Part shown: piece after piece, positions 28,246-36,532 of the stretch
Numbering within the stretch: the stretch's first letter is position 1
Layout of the letters: each line of letters starts with the position of its first letter
DNA from: Paenibacillus glacialis
Lineage (GTDB): Bacteria; Bacillota; Bacilli; Paenibacillales; Paenibacillaceae
DNA: 64,000 nucleotides
Direction of reading: 5' to 3'
NCBI RefSeq assembly: GCF_001637205.1
Contig: NZ_LVJH01000070.1
Span: forward strand, 62,001-126,000
Translations under genes and position numbers: made by a program
The notes under the pieces: generated by a model
What the model was told of the DNA's origin: nothing
What the model saw: the letters and a program-made list of their open reading frames with translations, nothing else
Databases searched by the model: none

Positions 28246-29973
28246 CTAATCCTCGATCGTAGATAAATCACCTGTCGGAAGATTAAGCTCCCATGCCTTT
28301 AGCACGCGGCGCATGATTTTACCAGAACGGGTCTTAGGTAGCTTATCCTTGAATTCAATTTCTCTTGGAGCTGCATGGGCCGATAATCCCTCTTTAACAA
28401 AACGATAGATTTCGTCTTTCAACTCGGGTGTTTCAACAAACCCTTCCCGAAGCGAGATGAAAGCCTTAATAATTTCGCCTCGTATCACATCCGGTTTACC
28501 AATAACTCCAGCTTCCGCTACAGCAGGATGTTCCAACAGCTTACTTTCAACTTCAAAGGGTCCTATCCGCTCCCCCGAAGAATTAATAACATCGTCAATC
28601 CTTCCTTGGAACCAGAAATAACCTTCATCATCCATGTAAGCGGAATCGCCTGAGATGTACCATCCAGGCACTCGGAAGTATTCTGCATATTTGTCAGGGT
28701 TATTCCATATACGATTCATCATGGAGGGCCATGGTGCCTTAATAGCTAAATTACCCATAGTGTAAGGTGCTACTGTATTTCCTTTGTCATCTTTGATTGT
28801 AGCTTCGATCCCTGGAAGAGGACGCCCCATTGAACCCGGTTTGATGGCCATTCCTGGATAGTTACAAATCATTTGCGCTCCTGTTTCAGTCATCCACCAG
28901 GTATCGTGGATCCGTTGCCCATATGTCTTAAATCCCCAACGTACAACTTCAGGATTCAAAGGTTCACCCACAGAAAGAACATGTCGAAGACTACTAAGTT
29001 CATATTTCGATGTGACATCATCTCCTGCACCCATGAGCATCCGGAAGGCTGTTGGAGCACTGTACCACACGGTTACTTTATATTTCTCAATGGTTGAGTA
29101 CCAATCCTGCGGACTGAATCTCCCACCACGAATGACATTCGTTACCCCATGAATCCATGGAGCAAAAATACCATAAGAGGTACCTGTTACCCACCCCGGA
29201 TCTGCTGTACACCAATAAATATCATCTTCACGTAAATCAAGTACTACTTTAGCAGAATAATAATGTTGAATCATAGCATTCTGAACATGGTACACGCCTT
29301 TCGGTTTACCAGTCGATCCAGAAGTATAGTGGATAATGAGTCCATCATCGCGATCCAGCCATTCGAGCTCTAACTGTTCTGATGCCGATTCCATTTCATC
29401 GCTATAACTAATCACAGAATCATTCTGATCCTCTAAATCTCCTACAACTATGATATGCTTTAGGTCTGGCAATTCCGATCTCGAAATTCTCCCCAATAAC
29501 TGTGGCGTTGTAATCAAAGCTATTGCACTACTATCCACTAGACGATCCTTAACAGCCGTCTCCATGAAAGCCTCAAATAATGGACCAACCACCGCACCTA
29601 TCTTAAGAATTCCAAGTAAGCAAATATATAACTCTGGACCGCGGGGCATAAATATGAATACGCGGTCCCCTTTACCAACTCCATATTTACGGAGAACATT
29701 CCCAAACTGATTCGATCTTTCACTTAATTGTCTAAAAGTATATGACTCTTCTCTCTTTGCATCACTATATATAAGTGCAACTTTATCTCCTCGTCCAGCC
29801 TCTACATGATGATCAATGGCTTCATATGCCATATTACACTTACCTGTTTCATACCATGTAAAGTGACGTTCAACATCTTCCCAATTAAAATCTTGATAAG
29901 CCTGCTCATAATCACCCATATTGGTTAAACTATTAACACTAGGTAGTATTTCGTTATTATGATTGATTTCCAT
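28246..29973 (-). CDS. acsA: Acetyl-coenzyme A synthetase
   Basis: 575 residues from the ATG at 29973, which has GGAGGG about nine bases upstream; a TTG six codons earlier overlaps that site. It converts acetate, ATP and CoA to acetyl-CoA. AMP-forming family motifs are in order: HYTSGSTGKPKG (P-loop-like A3), TWWMTETG (A5), SGDSAYMDDEGYFWFQGRIDD (A7/A8 hinge), and the C-terminal PKTRSGKIMRR with the catalytic lysine that is acetylated for inactivation. The divergent acuA next door encodes the acetylating enzyme in Bacillus. A cre-like site lies just upstream. Confidence 0.95.
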   Translation of the reverse strand: MEINHNNEILPSVNSLTNMGDYEQAYQDFNWEDVERHFTWYETGKCNMAYEAIDHHVEAGRGDKVALIYSDAKREESYTFRQLSERSNQFGNVLRKYGVGKGDRVFIFMPRGPELYICLLGILKIGAVVGPLFEAFMETAVKDRLVDSSAIALITTPQLLGRISRSELPDLKHIIVVGDLEDQNDSVISYSDEMESASEQLELEWLDRDDGLIIHYTSGSTGKPKGVYHVQNAMIQHYYSAKVVLDLREDDIYWCTADPGWVTGTSYGIFAPWIHGVTNVIRGGRFSPQDWYSTIEKYKVTVWYSAPTAFRMLMGAGDDVTSKYELSSLRHVLSVGEPLNPEVVRWGFKTYGQRIHDTWWMTETGAQMICNYPGMAIKPGSMGRPLPGIEATIKDDKGNTVAPYTMGNLAIKAPWPSMMNRIWNNPDKYAEYFRVPGWYISGDSAYMDDEGYFWFQGRIDDVINSSGERIGPFEVESKLLEHPAVAEAGVIGKPDVIRGEIIKAFISLREGFVETPELKDEIYRFVKEGLSAHAAPREIEFKDKLPKTRSGKIMRRVLKAWELNLPTGDLSTIED

Positions 29974-30014
29974 CCAACAATATCCCTCCAATAGTTAGCT
30001 TCTTAGCTATAAAT

Positions 30015-30028
30015 AAAAAACGCTTACA
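30015..30028 (-). promoter_or_regulatory. Candidate CcpA site (cre) upstream of acsA
   Basis: On the minus strand TGTAAGCGTTTTTT fits the cre consensus TGWAANCGNTNWCA at 12 of 14 positions, 41 bases before the acsA start. CcpA control of acsA is known in Bacillus, and ccpA lies 1.8 kb away. Confidence 0.5.
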
Positions 30029-30220
30029 ATAATCGCTATTTATTGTCGTAAAGGATCGCATATCTAGTAAATTTCTGTCATAATAACAATTATATTAGCA
30101 ATCACATTTGTGACTAAATTATGTCAAAATGATTATAGCATAGGTTTTAAATTCCTGTCATTACTTTTCATTTAATTATTTATTTGTTATAAGTAGATAT
30201 AAAAGGAAGGAGATACTCCT

Positions 30221-30853
30221 ATGGATCACCTTAAACATTACCATATTCATTCTATCCCCTTTCTTGATCGTAACCTTATCATTGAAGGTCCTGTTCCCGC
30301 CGACATCCTTTCACAACTAACACTGCACCCTGATCTTGATGCCTTTCGTCGTCCCAAAGAACAACATAAAGCTTTGATTGAAATTGCCGCCCTACCCGAA
30401 GGACGGATTATCATTACCCGCGATGATAATACTATTGTTGGGTATGTCACATTCCACTATGCAGATGAACAAGAACGATGGTCTCAAGAACATATGACAG
30501 ATTTAATAGAGCTTGGCGCCATCGAAGTGGCTGACGAATATCGTTCATTAGGTCTTGGGCAACAAATGATTAAAACCGCTTTTGAAGATAATCAAATGGA
30601 ACAATATATCGTATTTACAACAGAATATTATTGGCATTGGGACTTAAAAGGTAGCGGCCTAAGTGTATGGGATTATCGTAAAATGATGGAGAGACTGATG
30701 AAGATCGTTGATATGGAATGGTATGCTACAGACGATCCAGAAATATGCTCTCATCCCGCCAATTGCCTTATGGTTCGAATGGGAAGGGATGTTCCTCTCT
30801 CTTCGAAAGAACAGTTCGATCACATCCGATTTCAACAACGATTTATGTATTGA
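30221..30853 (+). CDS. acuA: AcuA-type GNAT acetyltransferase controlling acetyl-CoA synthetase
   Basis: 210 residues, the size of Bacillus AcuA. In Bacillus, AcuA acetylates the active-site lysine of AcsA and switches it off; AcuC reverses this. The GNAT fold is visible: a central strand IIITRDDNTIVGYVTF, then IEVADEYRSLGLGQQMIKTAF holding the acetyl-CoA-binding loop. The gene is divergent from acsA, as in Bacillus. The usual acuB and acuC genes do not follow; after a terminator comes mtnN on the other strand. AAGGAAGGAG precedes the ATG. Confidence 0.92.
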   Translation: MDHLKHYHIHSIPFLDRNLIIEGPVPADILSQLTLHPDLDAFRRPKEQHKALIEIAALPEGRIIITRDDNTIVGYVTFHYADEQERWSQEHMTDLIELGAIEVADEYRSLGLGQQMIKTAFEDNQMEQYIVFTTEYYWHWDLKGSGLSVWDYRKMMERLMKIVDMEWYATDDPEICSHPANCLMVRMGRDVPLSSKEQFDHIRFQQRFMY

Positions 30854-30874
30854 TACTTTGATATTTTTCACATC

Positions 30875-30950
30875 AAAAAAAGCCCTCATTCTTCCTACTA
30901 GTTTCAGCGATTAGGACGCTAAATCATAGTCAGAAAGAAAAGGGCTTTTA
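30875..30950. terminator. Bidirectional terminator between acuA and mtnN
   Basis: AAAAGCCCT and AGGGCTTTT arms (about 30878-30886 and 30941-30949) around a long loop that contains a smaller AGCG/CGCT hairpin. Confidence 0.7.
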
Positions 30951-30959
30951 ATCATACGA

Positions 30960-31667
30960 TTATATTTGACTAATCATATATTCTAGAATAGCATGTGAGC
31001 GTTGCGATGATTCAATAGTAAATTCAGCAAAATTAACGTGCGCAGATCCATCCGCCTTATCAGACATCGAACGAATGATGACAAACGGCACACCGTTCTT
31101 GTAGCACACTTGCGCAACCGAAGCACCCTCCATCTCCACACAGGTGCCATCCATTTCACTACGTAACCAAGCAACCGTATCTCTACTCGCGATAAACTGA
31201 TCTCCAGACAGTACTTTCCCCAATTGGTAGTTCCCAACGGATATTTCACGACAAGCCTTTTCAGCTAGAGCTACTAATTGTTCGTTCGCTGGAAATGCAG
31301 ATATCTCTTGATAAGGAATGACCCCACGAGGATAACCTAATGCAGAAACATCGAAATCATGCTGAATACATTCAGTGGAGATTACAATATCACCAATGTT
31401 CAAATCAGGATGTACTGCTCCCGCTACACCTGTAAATAATACTTTTGACACTCCGAATTGATCAATCAAGATCTGTGTAGTGACTGCTGCATTCACTTTA
31501 CCTACCCCAGACTTACATACAACGACAGATTTCCCTTGAAAGGTCCCTGTAACATATCGTATACCTGCTCTTGTTATTTCCTCACTTTGTTCCATTCCAG
31601 CTAGTAACAGCTCGATTTCTTCATCCATAGCACCAATCAACCCTATAGTTAATTCATTTGTTATCAA
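30960..31667 (-). CDS. mtnN: 5'-methylthioadenosine/S-adenosylhomocysteine nucleosidase
   Basis: 235 residues. It cleaves adenine from MTA and SAH, recycling SAM by-products. The N-terminal IGLIGAMDEEIELL holds the first catalytic glutamate. EMEGASVAQVCY has the ribose-binding glutamate, and RSMSDKAD has the catalytic aspartate. The start appears to be TTG at 31667, about ten bases after AAGGGGG; no ATG fits. The gene lies between acuA and ccpA, where Bacillus has acu and motility genes, so it is an insertion into otherwise familiar synteny. Confidence 0.93.
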   Translation of the reverse strand: MITNELTIGLIGAMDEEIELLLAGMEQSEEITRAGIRYVTGTFQGKSVVVCKSGVGKVNAAVTTQILIDQFGVSKVLFTGVAGAVHPDLNIGDIVISTECIQHDFDVSALGYPRGVIPYQEISAFPANEQLVALAEKACREISVGNYQLGKVLSGDQFIASRDTVAWLRSEMDGTCVEMEGASVAQVCYKNGVPFVIIRSMSDKADGSAHVNFAEFTIESSQRSHAILEYMISQI

Positions 31668-31705
31668 GTCTATGAACCCCCTTCATCTGATTACCTAATT
31701 ACGCT

Positions 31706-31732
31706 TTAAAAAAAGCCCCTTAACGGAGCTTT
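31706..31732 (-). terminator. Terminator of ccpA
   Basis: GCTCC-gttaa-GGGGC on the minus strand (31715-31719 with 31725-31729), followed by seven T residues. Confidence 0.85.
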
Positions 31733-31763
31733 CAAGATAGCAATATTTTTTTTAAATAATGAC

Positions 31764-32792
31764 TTACTCCTCATTTACGTGACTAACAGAGAGACGGAGA
31801 ATCGTTTCATGCGGTAGAATAACCCGCGGATTATCAACATTCTCTTTCTTCATTAGTTTCGTCAAAAGGCGCATCGCCACAGCACCCAAATCATACATCG
31901 GTTGAGCTACTGTTGTCAGTTGCGGACGAACCATCGATGCCATATGAATGTTATCTACACTGATAACGGAGAAATCATCTGGCACTTTAAGCCCTTCATC
32001 TTGGATACTATGTATCGCCCCAATGGCCATCTCATCTGTTGCAGCAAATATTGCAGTCGGTTTCTTTCTCAGACCAAGGAAGTATTTCATTGCCTCTACA
32101 CCAGACTCATAGCGATAGTTACCAATACGAACCCAATCTTCCCGATAATCTATTCCTGCTTTTTCTAACGCTCTCTTGTACCCTTGAAAGCGAGAATAGC
32201 CATTTGCTGGATCCTGAAGTGTTCCGCTAATCATGCCAATTTCACGGTGTCCATGTCGGATCAACGTATTTACCGCATCAAATGCAGCCGCTTCATGATC
32301 AATGTCAACCGAAGGATAGTTACCGTTCACATCGCTAGTCGCACAGAGTACAACCGGCACTGCAGATGTCTGGAAAGCTTGAATATGTTCTTCTGTTACA
32401 GTTCCGCCCATGAACAACAACCCATCGACCTGTTTCTCCAACAATGTATTAATAACACGAATTTCTTTCTCTTTCTTCTTATCCGCATTACAGAGAATGA
32501 TATTGTAATGATACATATTCGCAATATCTTCTATACCCCGAGCGATTTCAGCGAAAATAGAATTAGAAATATCAGGAATTACAACACCAACCGTTGTAGT
32601 CTTCTTACTGGCGAGACCTCTCGCCACAGCATTCGGACGATATCCCAAACGTTCAATCGCCTCGTATACTTTCTTCCGGGTCTGTGGCTTAACGTTGGGG
32701 TTGTTATTGACAACCCTAGATACCGTAGCCATAGATACGCCTGCTTCACGCGCCACATCGTAAATGGTTACTGTCAAATTTTTCCGCTCCAT
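31764..32792 (-). CDS. ccpA: Catabolite control protein A (LacI family)
   Basis: 342 residues. CcpA with HPr-Ser-P or Crh-Ser-P binds cre sites and mediates carbon catabolite control. The N-terminal LacI helix-turn-helix is clear (TIYDVAREAGVSMATVSRVVNN), with the hinge helix PNAVARGLA. A periplasmic-binding-like core follows. Position next to brxC/ytxJ and close to acsA-acuA matches Bacillus ccpA. A cre-like palindrome missing one base lies at 32860-32872 upstream, so autoregulation is possible. Confidence 0.94.
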   Translation of the reverse strand: MERKNLTVTIYDVAREAGVSMATVSRVVNNNPNVKPQTRKKVYEAIERLGYRPNAVARGLASKKTTTVGVVIPDISNSIFAEIARGIEDIANMYHYNIILCNADKKKEKEIRVINTLLEKQVDGLLFMGGTVTEEHIQAFQTSAVPVVLCATSDVNGNYPSVDIDHEAAAFDAVNTLIRHGHREIGMISGTLQDPANGYSRFQGYKRALEKAGIDYREDWVRIGNYRYESGVEAMKYFLGLRKKPTAIFAATDEMAIGAIHSIQDEGLKVPDDFSVISVDNIHMASMVRPQLTTVAQPMYDLGAVAMRLLTKLMKKENVDNPRVILPHETILRLSVSHVNEE

Positions 32793-32876
32793 TATAAATA
32801 AATTTTCATTCGTTCAACCTAATATAATTAATATTACGACAATTTATTGCTTTGCGCAATGATAGCGCTTCATGAA

Positions 32877-33218
32877 CTATAATAATTCATCTCTAAGAGC
32901 ACGAGACGTTATATAAGAATGGGAAGTATTCCAAATCGGATTCCGTTCACTTACTAATATAACTTGTGGTGATTCATGTCTGATACCAGTCAACTCAGCA
33001 ACCTCAAGCGAAATAGGTCGATCTTCAACAACATAAATCACTCGATAATCAATGGACTCATTAGGTTCATCCTCCAAATAGGACATCACCTGCTGCATAG
33101 CGGCTGAACTAATAGGACAACGAGTGCTATGTTTGAATAGAAGTAGAGGCCTATCATGTGAAGCTTCCAATGCTGTATTTAACTGTTCCATAGAAGTCAG
33201 TCTTGTCATTGTAGCCAT
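32877..33218 (-). CDS. brxC: Bacilliredoxin-type monothiol protein BrxC (YtxJ)
   Basis: 113 residues with a thioredoxin-like fold. BrxC removes bacillithiol from proteins or takes part in bacillithiol redox cycling. The segment LLLFKHSTRCPISSAA carries the TRCPIS motif, with one active cysteine near 34, as in YtxJ. The gene lies upstream of ccpA on the same strand, the Bacillus order, with 84 bases between. GGAGG lies 12 bases before the ATG; a second ATG three codons in is possible. Confidence 0.9.
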   Translation of the reverse strand: MATMTRLTSMEQLNTALEASHDRPLLLFKHSTRCPISSAAMQQVMSYLEDEPNESIDYRVIYVVEDRPISLEVAELTGIRHESPQVILVSERNPIWNTSHSYITSRALRDELL

Positions 33219-33310
33219 TCGATATACATCCTCCTATAAGCTTGATATTATTTCACTATCGTAACAAAAATAGACGAAAAAAGCCAATAATCTGCATAAA
33301 ACTACACTCA

Positions 33311-33763
33311 TTATTCGTAAGAATAGACCTTATCTCGATCTAATTCTACCAATAGACTCGAAAGTTGACTTAATCTTTGTCGTAGATCCTCTATCCAGAT
33401 ATGATCATCTATACTCTTCGCATGTTGGAACAAATCAAGTAATAAATTAACGCGATCATTTATAGCAGCTTTTATTGCATTTTCCATATCTGAAGCTGAA
33501 GAATCACACGTCTCTTGCGAGAACACCTCATAGATAATTTGTGATATCTCATTAACATCTGTGAAGGACCTCTTTCTCTTACGAGAATCATTCCCAAGGT
33601 TCTTCACATAGTCCGCCAATACAGATTTAACAGGTGGAAAAAGATGATATACAGAACACCCTTCACACGCTCGCATGGGTACATGAAGAATCTGTATTTT
33701 ACCCGCTAGAATTGTACGCAGCTCTAGTCTCATCCATTGACCGCAATTACATAATCTATCCAC
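33311..33763 (-). CDS. Hypothetical protein with N-terminal zinc-ribbon-like cysteines
   Basis: 150 residues from a GTG at 33763, with GAGGTG six bases upstream; a GTG three codons earlier overlaps that site. The N-terminal 40 residues have CNC and CEGC pairs spaced like a zinc ribbon (LCNCGQWMRL and MRACEGCSVY). The rest is helical and charged. I do not recognise the family. Its start faces the 34-kb region with the miniature element. No operon partner is apparent. Confidence 0.6.
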   Translation of the reverse strand: MDRLCNCGQWMRLELRTILAGKIQILHVPMRACEGCSVYHLFPPVKSVLADYVKNLGNDSRKRKRSFTDVNEISQIIYEVFSQETCDSSASDMENAIKAAINDRVNLLLDLFQHAKSIDDHIWIEDLRQRLSQLSSLLVELDRDKVYSYE

Positions 33764-33951
33764 TATTAACACCTCATATATTTATATATATCTTGAGAAA
33801 ATAATAAATAAGTTGCTATCCATCTATTCGACCTTAGATAGATTAAATCCTGCATAAAATATGCTGAACGCATTTAATGTAAATAATAGCAATATTAGAA
33901 TCCTTAACTAGGATTGAGGGCATGCTTTTTGTTAGAATAGAGTAATCAAGA

Positions 33952-34038
33952 TAGATTGAACTAAAGTTTGCACTTCCCTTATTCAATCATTTTCTAATGA
34001 AACTCATGAATATGGGTGTTCTTCTTTAGTTCATTCTA
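33952..34038. mobile_element. Miniature inverted-repeat element (MITE), copy A
   Basis: 87 bp bounded by 15-base inverted repeats TAGATTGAACTAAAG (33952-33966) and CTTTAGTTCATTCTA (34024-34038) with one mismatch. It has no coding capacity. The reverse complement of 42964-43046 is clearly homologous along its length. It lies 31 bp before the DJ-1/PfpI gene, so it may contribute to that gene's leader. Confidence 0.8.
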
Positions 34039-34069
34039 TCTATATAGATTGAAAATGGAGTGATGATGA

Positions 34070-34594
34070 ATGAGACTTTCCGGCAAAAAAGTGATAGCTC
34101 TTCTTAGCGAGGACTTCGAGGATTTGGAATTGTGGTATCCAATTTACAGATTACGTGAAGAAGGAGCTGAAGTTCACCTTGTAGCAGAAGAAAAAGATAA
34201 GACGTATCTCGGTAAATATGGGGTACCCGCGAAGAGCGACTACTCCTTTGAAGAAGTAAATAGCCAAGAGTATGACGGCATTCTTGTTCCAGGTGGCTGG
34301 GCTCCTGATAAATTACGTCGTTACACCAAAGTAATAGAACTGATTCGTGAAATGAACGAAGACCGCAAACCGATTGGACAAATATGTCATGCGGGTTGGG
34401 TCCTGATCTCAGCGCGTATACTGGATGGCGTAACTGTAACATCCACCCCAGGGATACGTGACGATATGGAGAATGCCGGTGCGATATGGAAAGATGAAGC
34501 TGTTGTCGTTGACGGGCATATTATATCTGCTCGTAGACCTCCCGATCTTCCTCCATATGGCAAAGCATTTTGTGATGCACTAGCAGGCGAATAA
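34070..34594 (+). CDS. DJ-1/PfpI family protein
   Basis: 174 residues. Members are glyoxalase/deglycase-like or stress proteins (YraA, general stress protein 18). The N-terminal KKVIALLSEDFEDLELWYP holds the conserved glutamate of the active site, and QICHAGW has the nucleophile cysteine followed by histidine, as in PfpI rather than human DJ-1. GILVPGGWAPD forms the oxyanion loop. The ATG follows ATGGAGTGATGA. A MITE lies directly upstream and a decayed repeat copy directly downstream. Confidence 0.9.
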   Translation: MRLSGKKVIALLSEDFEDLELWYPIYRLREEGAEVHLVAEEKDKTYLGKYGVPAKSDYSFEEVNSQEYDGILVPGGWAPDKLRRYTKVIELIREMNEDRKPIGQICHAGWVLISARILDGVTVTSTPGIRDDMENAGAIWKDEAVVVDGHIISARRPPDLPPYGKAFCDALAGE

Positions 34595-34611
34595 CAACAC
34601 TTCTGCGATCA

Positions 34612-34710
34612 AGAAGAAACGGCTACACCGTCCCTTAAAGTCGGGTATCCGTCTCTTCAGAAATATAAGTAGTAGCATATTCAGTGAAACTTATCCTTTC
34701 ATAAATTCAA
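34612..34710. repeat. Dispersed two-hairpin intergenic repeat, copy 2 (decayed)
   Basis: Shares GAAACGGCTA, CCGTCC, CAGAAATATAAG and AGTGAAACTTAT with copies 1 and 3 in the same order, but the stems now have several mismatches. Confidence 0.7.
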
Positions 34711-34718
34711 ATAAAATG

Positions 34719-34765
34719 AGAACAGCCTCCTTCAATCCAATAGGATATCAAGGAGGCTGTTCTTA
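34719..34765. terminator. Bidirectional terminator between the DJ-1/PfpI gene and ptsI
   Basis: Arms 34720-34732 and 34750-34762 are perfect (GAACAGCCTCCTT and its complement), extended inward, with TTCTTATAT after. Confidence 0.85.
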
Positions 34766-34777
34766 TATAACATATAA

Positions 34778-36532
34778 TTATTGCCGTTCTCCCGTCATGG
34801 AACGGAAACTTCTGTGAGAATCATGGTAGTCATTCAACAACTTCTCAATTTCTGTGTTCGTATACATCTTTAAACATTCTTTGGCTACAAGCTTAACTTC
34901 TTCAGCAGATGTATTTAGAAGGCGATGTTTGATCTTAAGCAATGATTGTGGTGACATACTGAGTTCATGGACTCCGAGTTCGATCCATAAAGGAATAGAC
35001 CTCTCGTCACCAGCCATTTCGCCACATACACTTACTGGGATACCAGCTTGTCTTGCAGCTTCGACAGTCGATCGAAGCATACGAAGGATCGCTGGATGAT
35101 ACGGATGATACATATGAGCAATTTGTTCATTCATCCGGTCAACTGCAAGCACATATTGTACAAGATCATTCGTACCAATACTAAAGAAATCACTTTCTGC
35201 CGCAAGCAAATCAGCTATCGCAACCGCTGCTGGCACTTCGATCATAATGCCGACCTGAATATCACGGTTATAAGGAATTCCTCTTTCGTCTAATTCAGTC
35301 ATCGCTTCACGAAGAAGTTCATTCGCTCCTCGTACTTCTTCAACAGATGAAATCATAGGATACATAATCTTCACATGACCATAATGACTTGCTCGTAGGA
35401 TCGCGCTCAATTGAGTTTTGAACAGTTCCTTTCGATCTAGACTAATCCGAATGGCCCGGTATCCAAGGAATGGATTATCTTCTTCTGGAAGAGAGAAGTA
35501 GTCTAAATGCTTGTCCCCGCCAATATCCAACGTACGGATGACAACCGATCCACTACCCATCTTTTCTGCAACATGGCGGTATACCTCGAACTGCTCATTT
35601 TCGCTTGGAAACGTAACTCGATCCATATATAAGAACTCTGTTCGGAAAAGCCCTACGCCTACGGCTCCATACTTCAAAGCCATGTCCATTTCTTTGACAG
35701 AGCTAATGTTGGAAGAAAGATTGATTTGAACGCCATCTTTAGTCACTGCCTCAACAGATGCTAGAAGTTGAAGTTGCTCTTTTTTGTACTGTTGTTTGGA
35801 GCGTATTTCAGTATAGTGAGCTATCGTTGATTCGTTGGGATGAATGTACACATGACCTTGGTCGCCATCTACAATGAGCATATCCCCTGTCTGAATCGGT
35901 GCTTTCAGATTATTCTCTAATCCACATACAAGTGGGATACCCATGGCTCGTGACATAATGGCGGAATGAGATGTCTTCCCCCCAATTAGTGTGGCAATTC
36001 CAAGCACGTGCGAAGGGTTCAAATGTACAAGCTGAGAAGGCGATAACTCCTTAGCAACCAAAATATAAGGTTGTGTATCTTCAGGTAACGTAATCTCTGG
36101 AGCACCAAGTAGATGTTTCAATAATCGATTCCCAACATCCTTAATGTCTATAGCACGCTCTTTCATATATTCATCATCTAGCAGATCGAACATCGTTACA
36201 AAGTGGTCTATCGCTTCTTTTACGGCAACTTCGGCCGCTTTGTATTGACGTTCGATGATGCCTTGAATTTCATTCATAAAAACCGGATCGTCCAATATAG
36301 CAAGGTGGGCGTCAAAAATACTGGATTCTTCTCCGCCTACCACCTCTTTGAATTCATTTCTAATGAACTCAATTTCATGCTTAGAGGTACGTATCCCTTC
36401 ATACAATCTTTCAAATTCTTTAGCTAAATCTATAGCTTCCAATCGAGATTCAGGCAAATCCCATTCCCAACTAGGCAGTACAAATGCTTTACCTATAGCG
36501 ACCCCTGCTGCCGCCCCGATGCCTTGTATCAT
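34778..36532 (-). CDS. ptsI: PTS enzyme I (phosphoenolpyruvate-protein phosphotransferase)
   Basis: 584 residues, full length. It transfers phosphate from PEP to His15 of HPr at the head of the PTS. The phosphorylated His189 lies in GGKTSHSAIMSRA. The PEP-binding C-terminal domain has Arg296, Arg332 in VIRTLDIGGDK, IEVPAA, and Cys502 in SVCGEMAGD. Its ATG overlaps the stop of the EIICBA gene (ATGA at 36529-36532), so the two are coupled. Unusually, ptsH is not beside it; the only HPr-like gene in the window (19086-19331) lacks the active histidine. Confidence 0.96.
   Translation of the reverse strand: MIQGIGAAAGVAIGKAFVLPSWEWDLPESRLEAIDLAKEFERLYEGIRTSKHEIEFIRNEFKEVVGGEESSIFDAHLAILDDPVFMNEIQGIIERQYKAAEVAVKEAIDHFVTMFDLLDDEYMKERAIDIKDVGNRLLKHLLGAPEITLPEDTQPYILVAKELSPSQLVHLNPSHVLGIATLIGGKTSHSAIMSRAMGIPLVCGLENNLKAPIQTGDMLIVDGDQGHVYIHPNESTIAHYTEIRSKQQYKKEQLQLLASVEAVTKDGVQINLSSNISSVKEMDMALKYGAVGVGLFRTEFLYMDRVTFPSENEQFEVYRHVAEKMGSGSVVIRTLDIGGDKHLDYFSLPEEDNPFLGYRAIRISLDRKELFKTQLSAILRASHYGHVKIMYPMISSVEEVRGANELLREAMTELDERGIPYNRDIQVGIMIEVPAAVAIADLLAAESDFFSIGTNDLVQYVLAVDRMNEQIAHMYHPYHPAILRMLRSTVEAARQAGIPVSVCGEMAGDERSIPLWIELGVHELSMSPQSLLKIKHRLLNTSAEEVKLVAKECLKMYTNTEIEKLLNDYHDSHRSFRSMTGERQ

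Noticed and set aside
32184..32801. 205-residue plus-strand frame opposite ccpA
   Set aside because: Long but antisense to unmistakable CcpA coding sequence, with unlikely composition.
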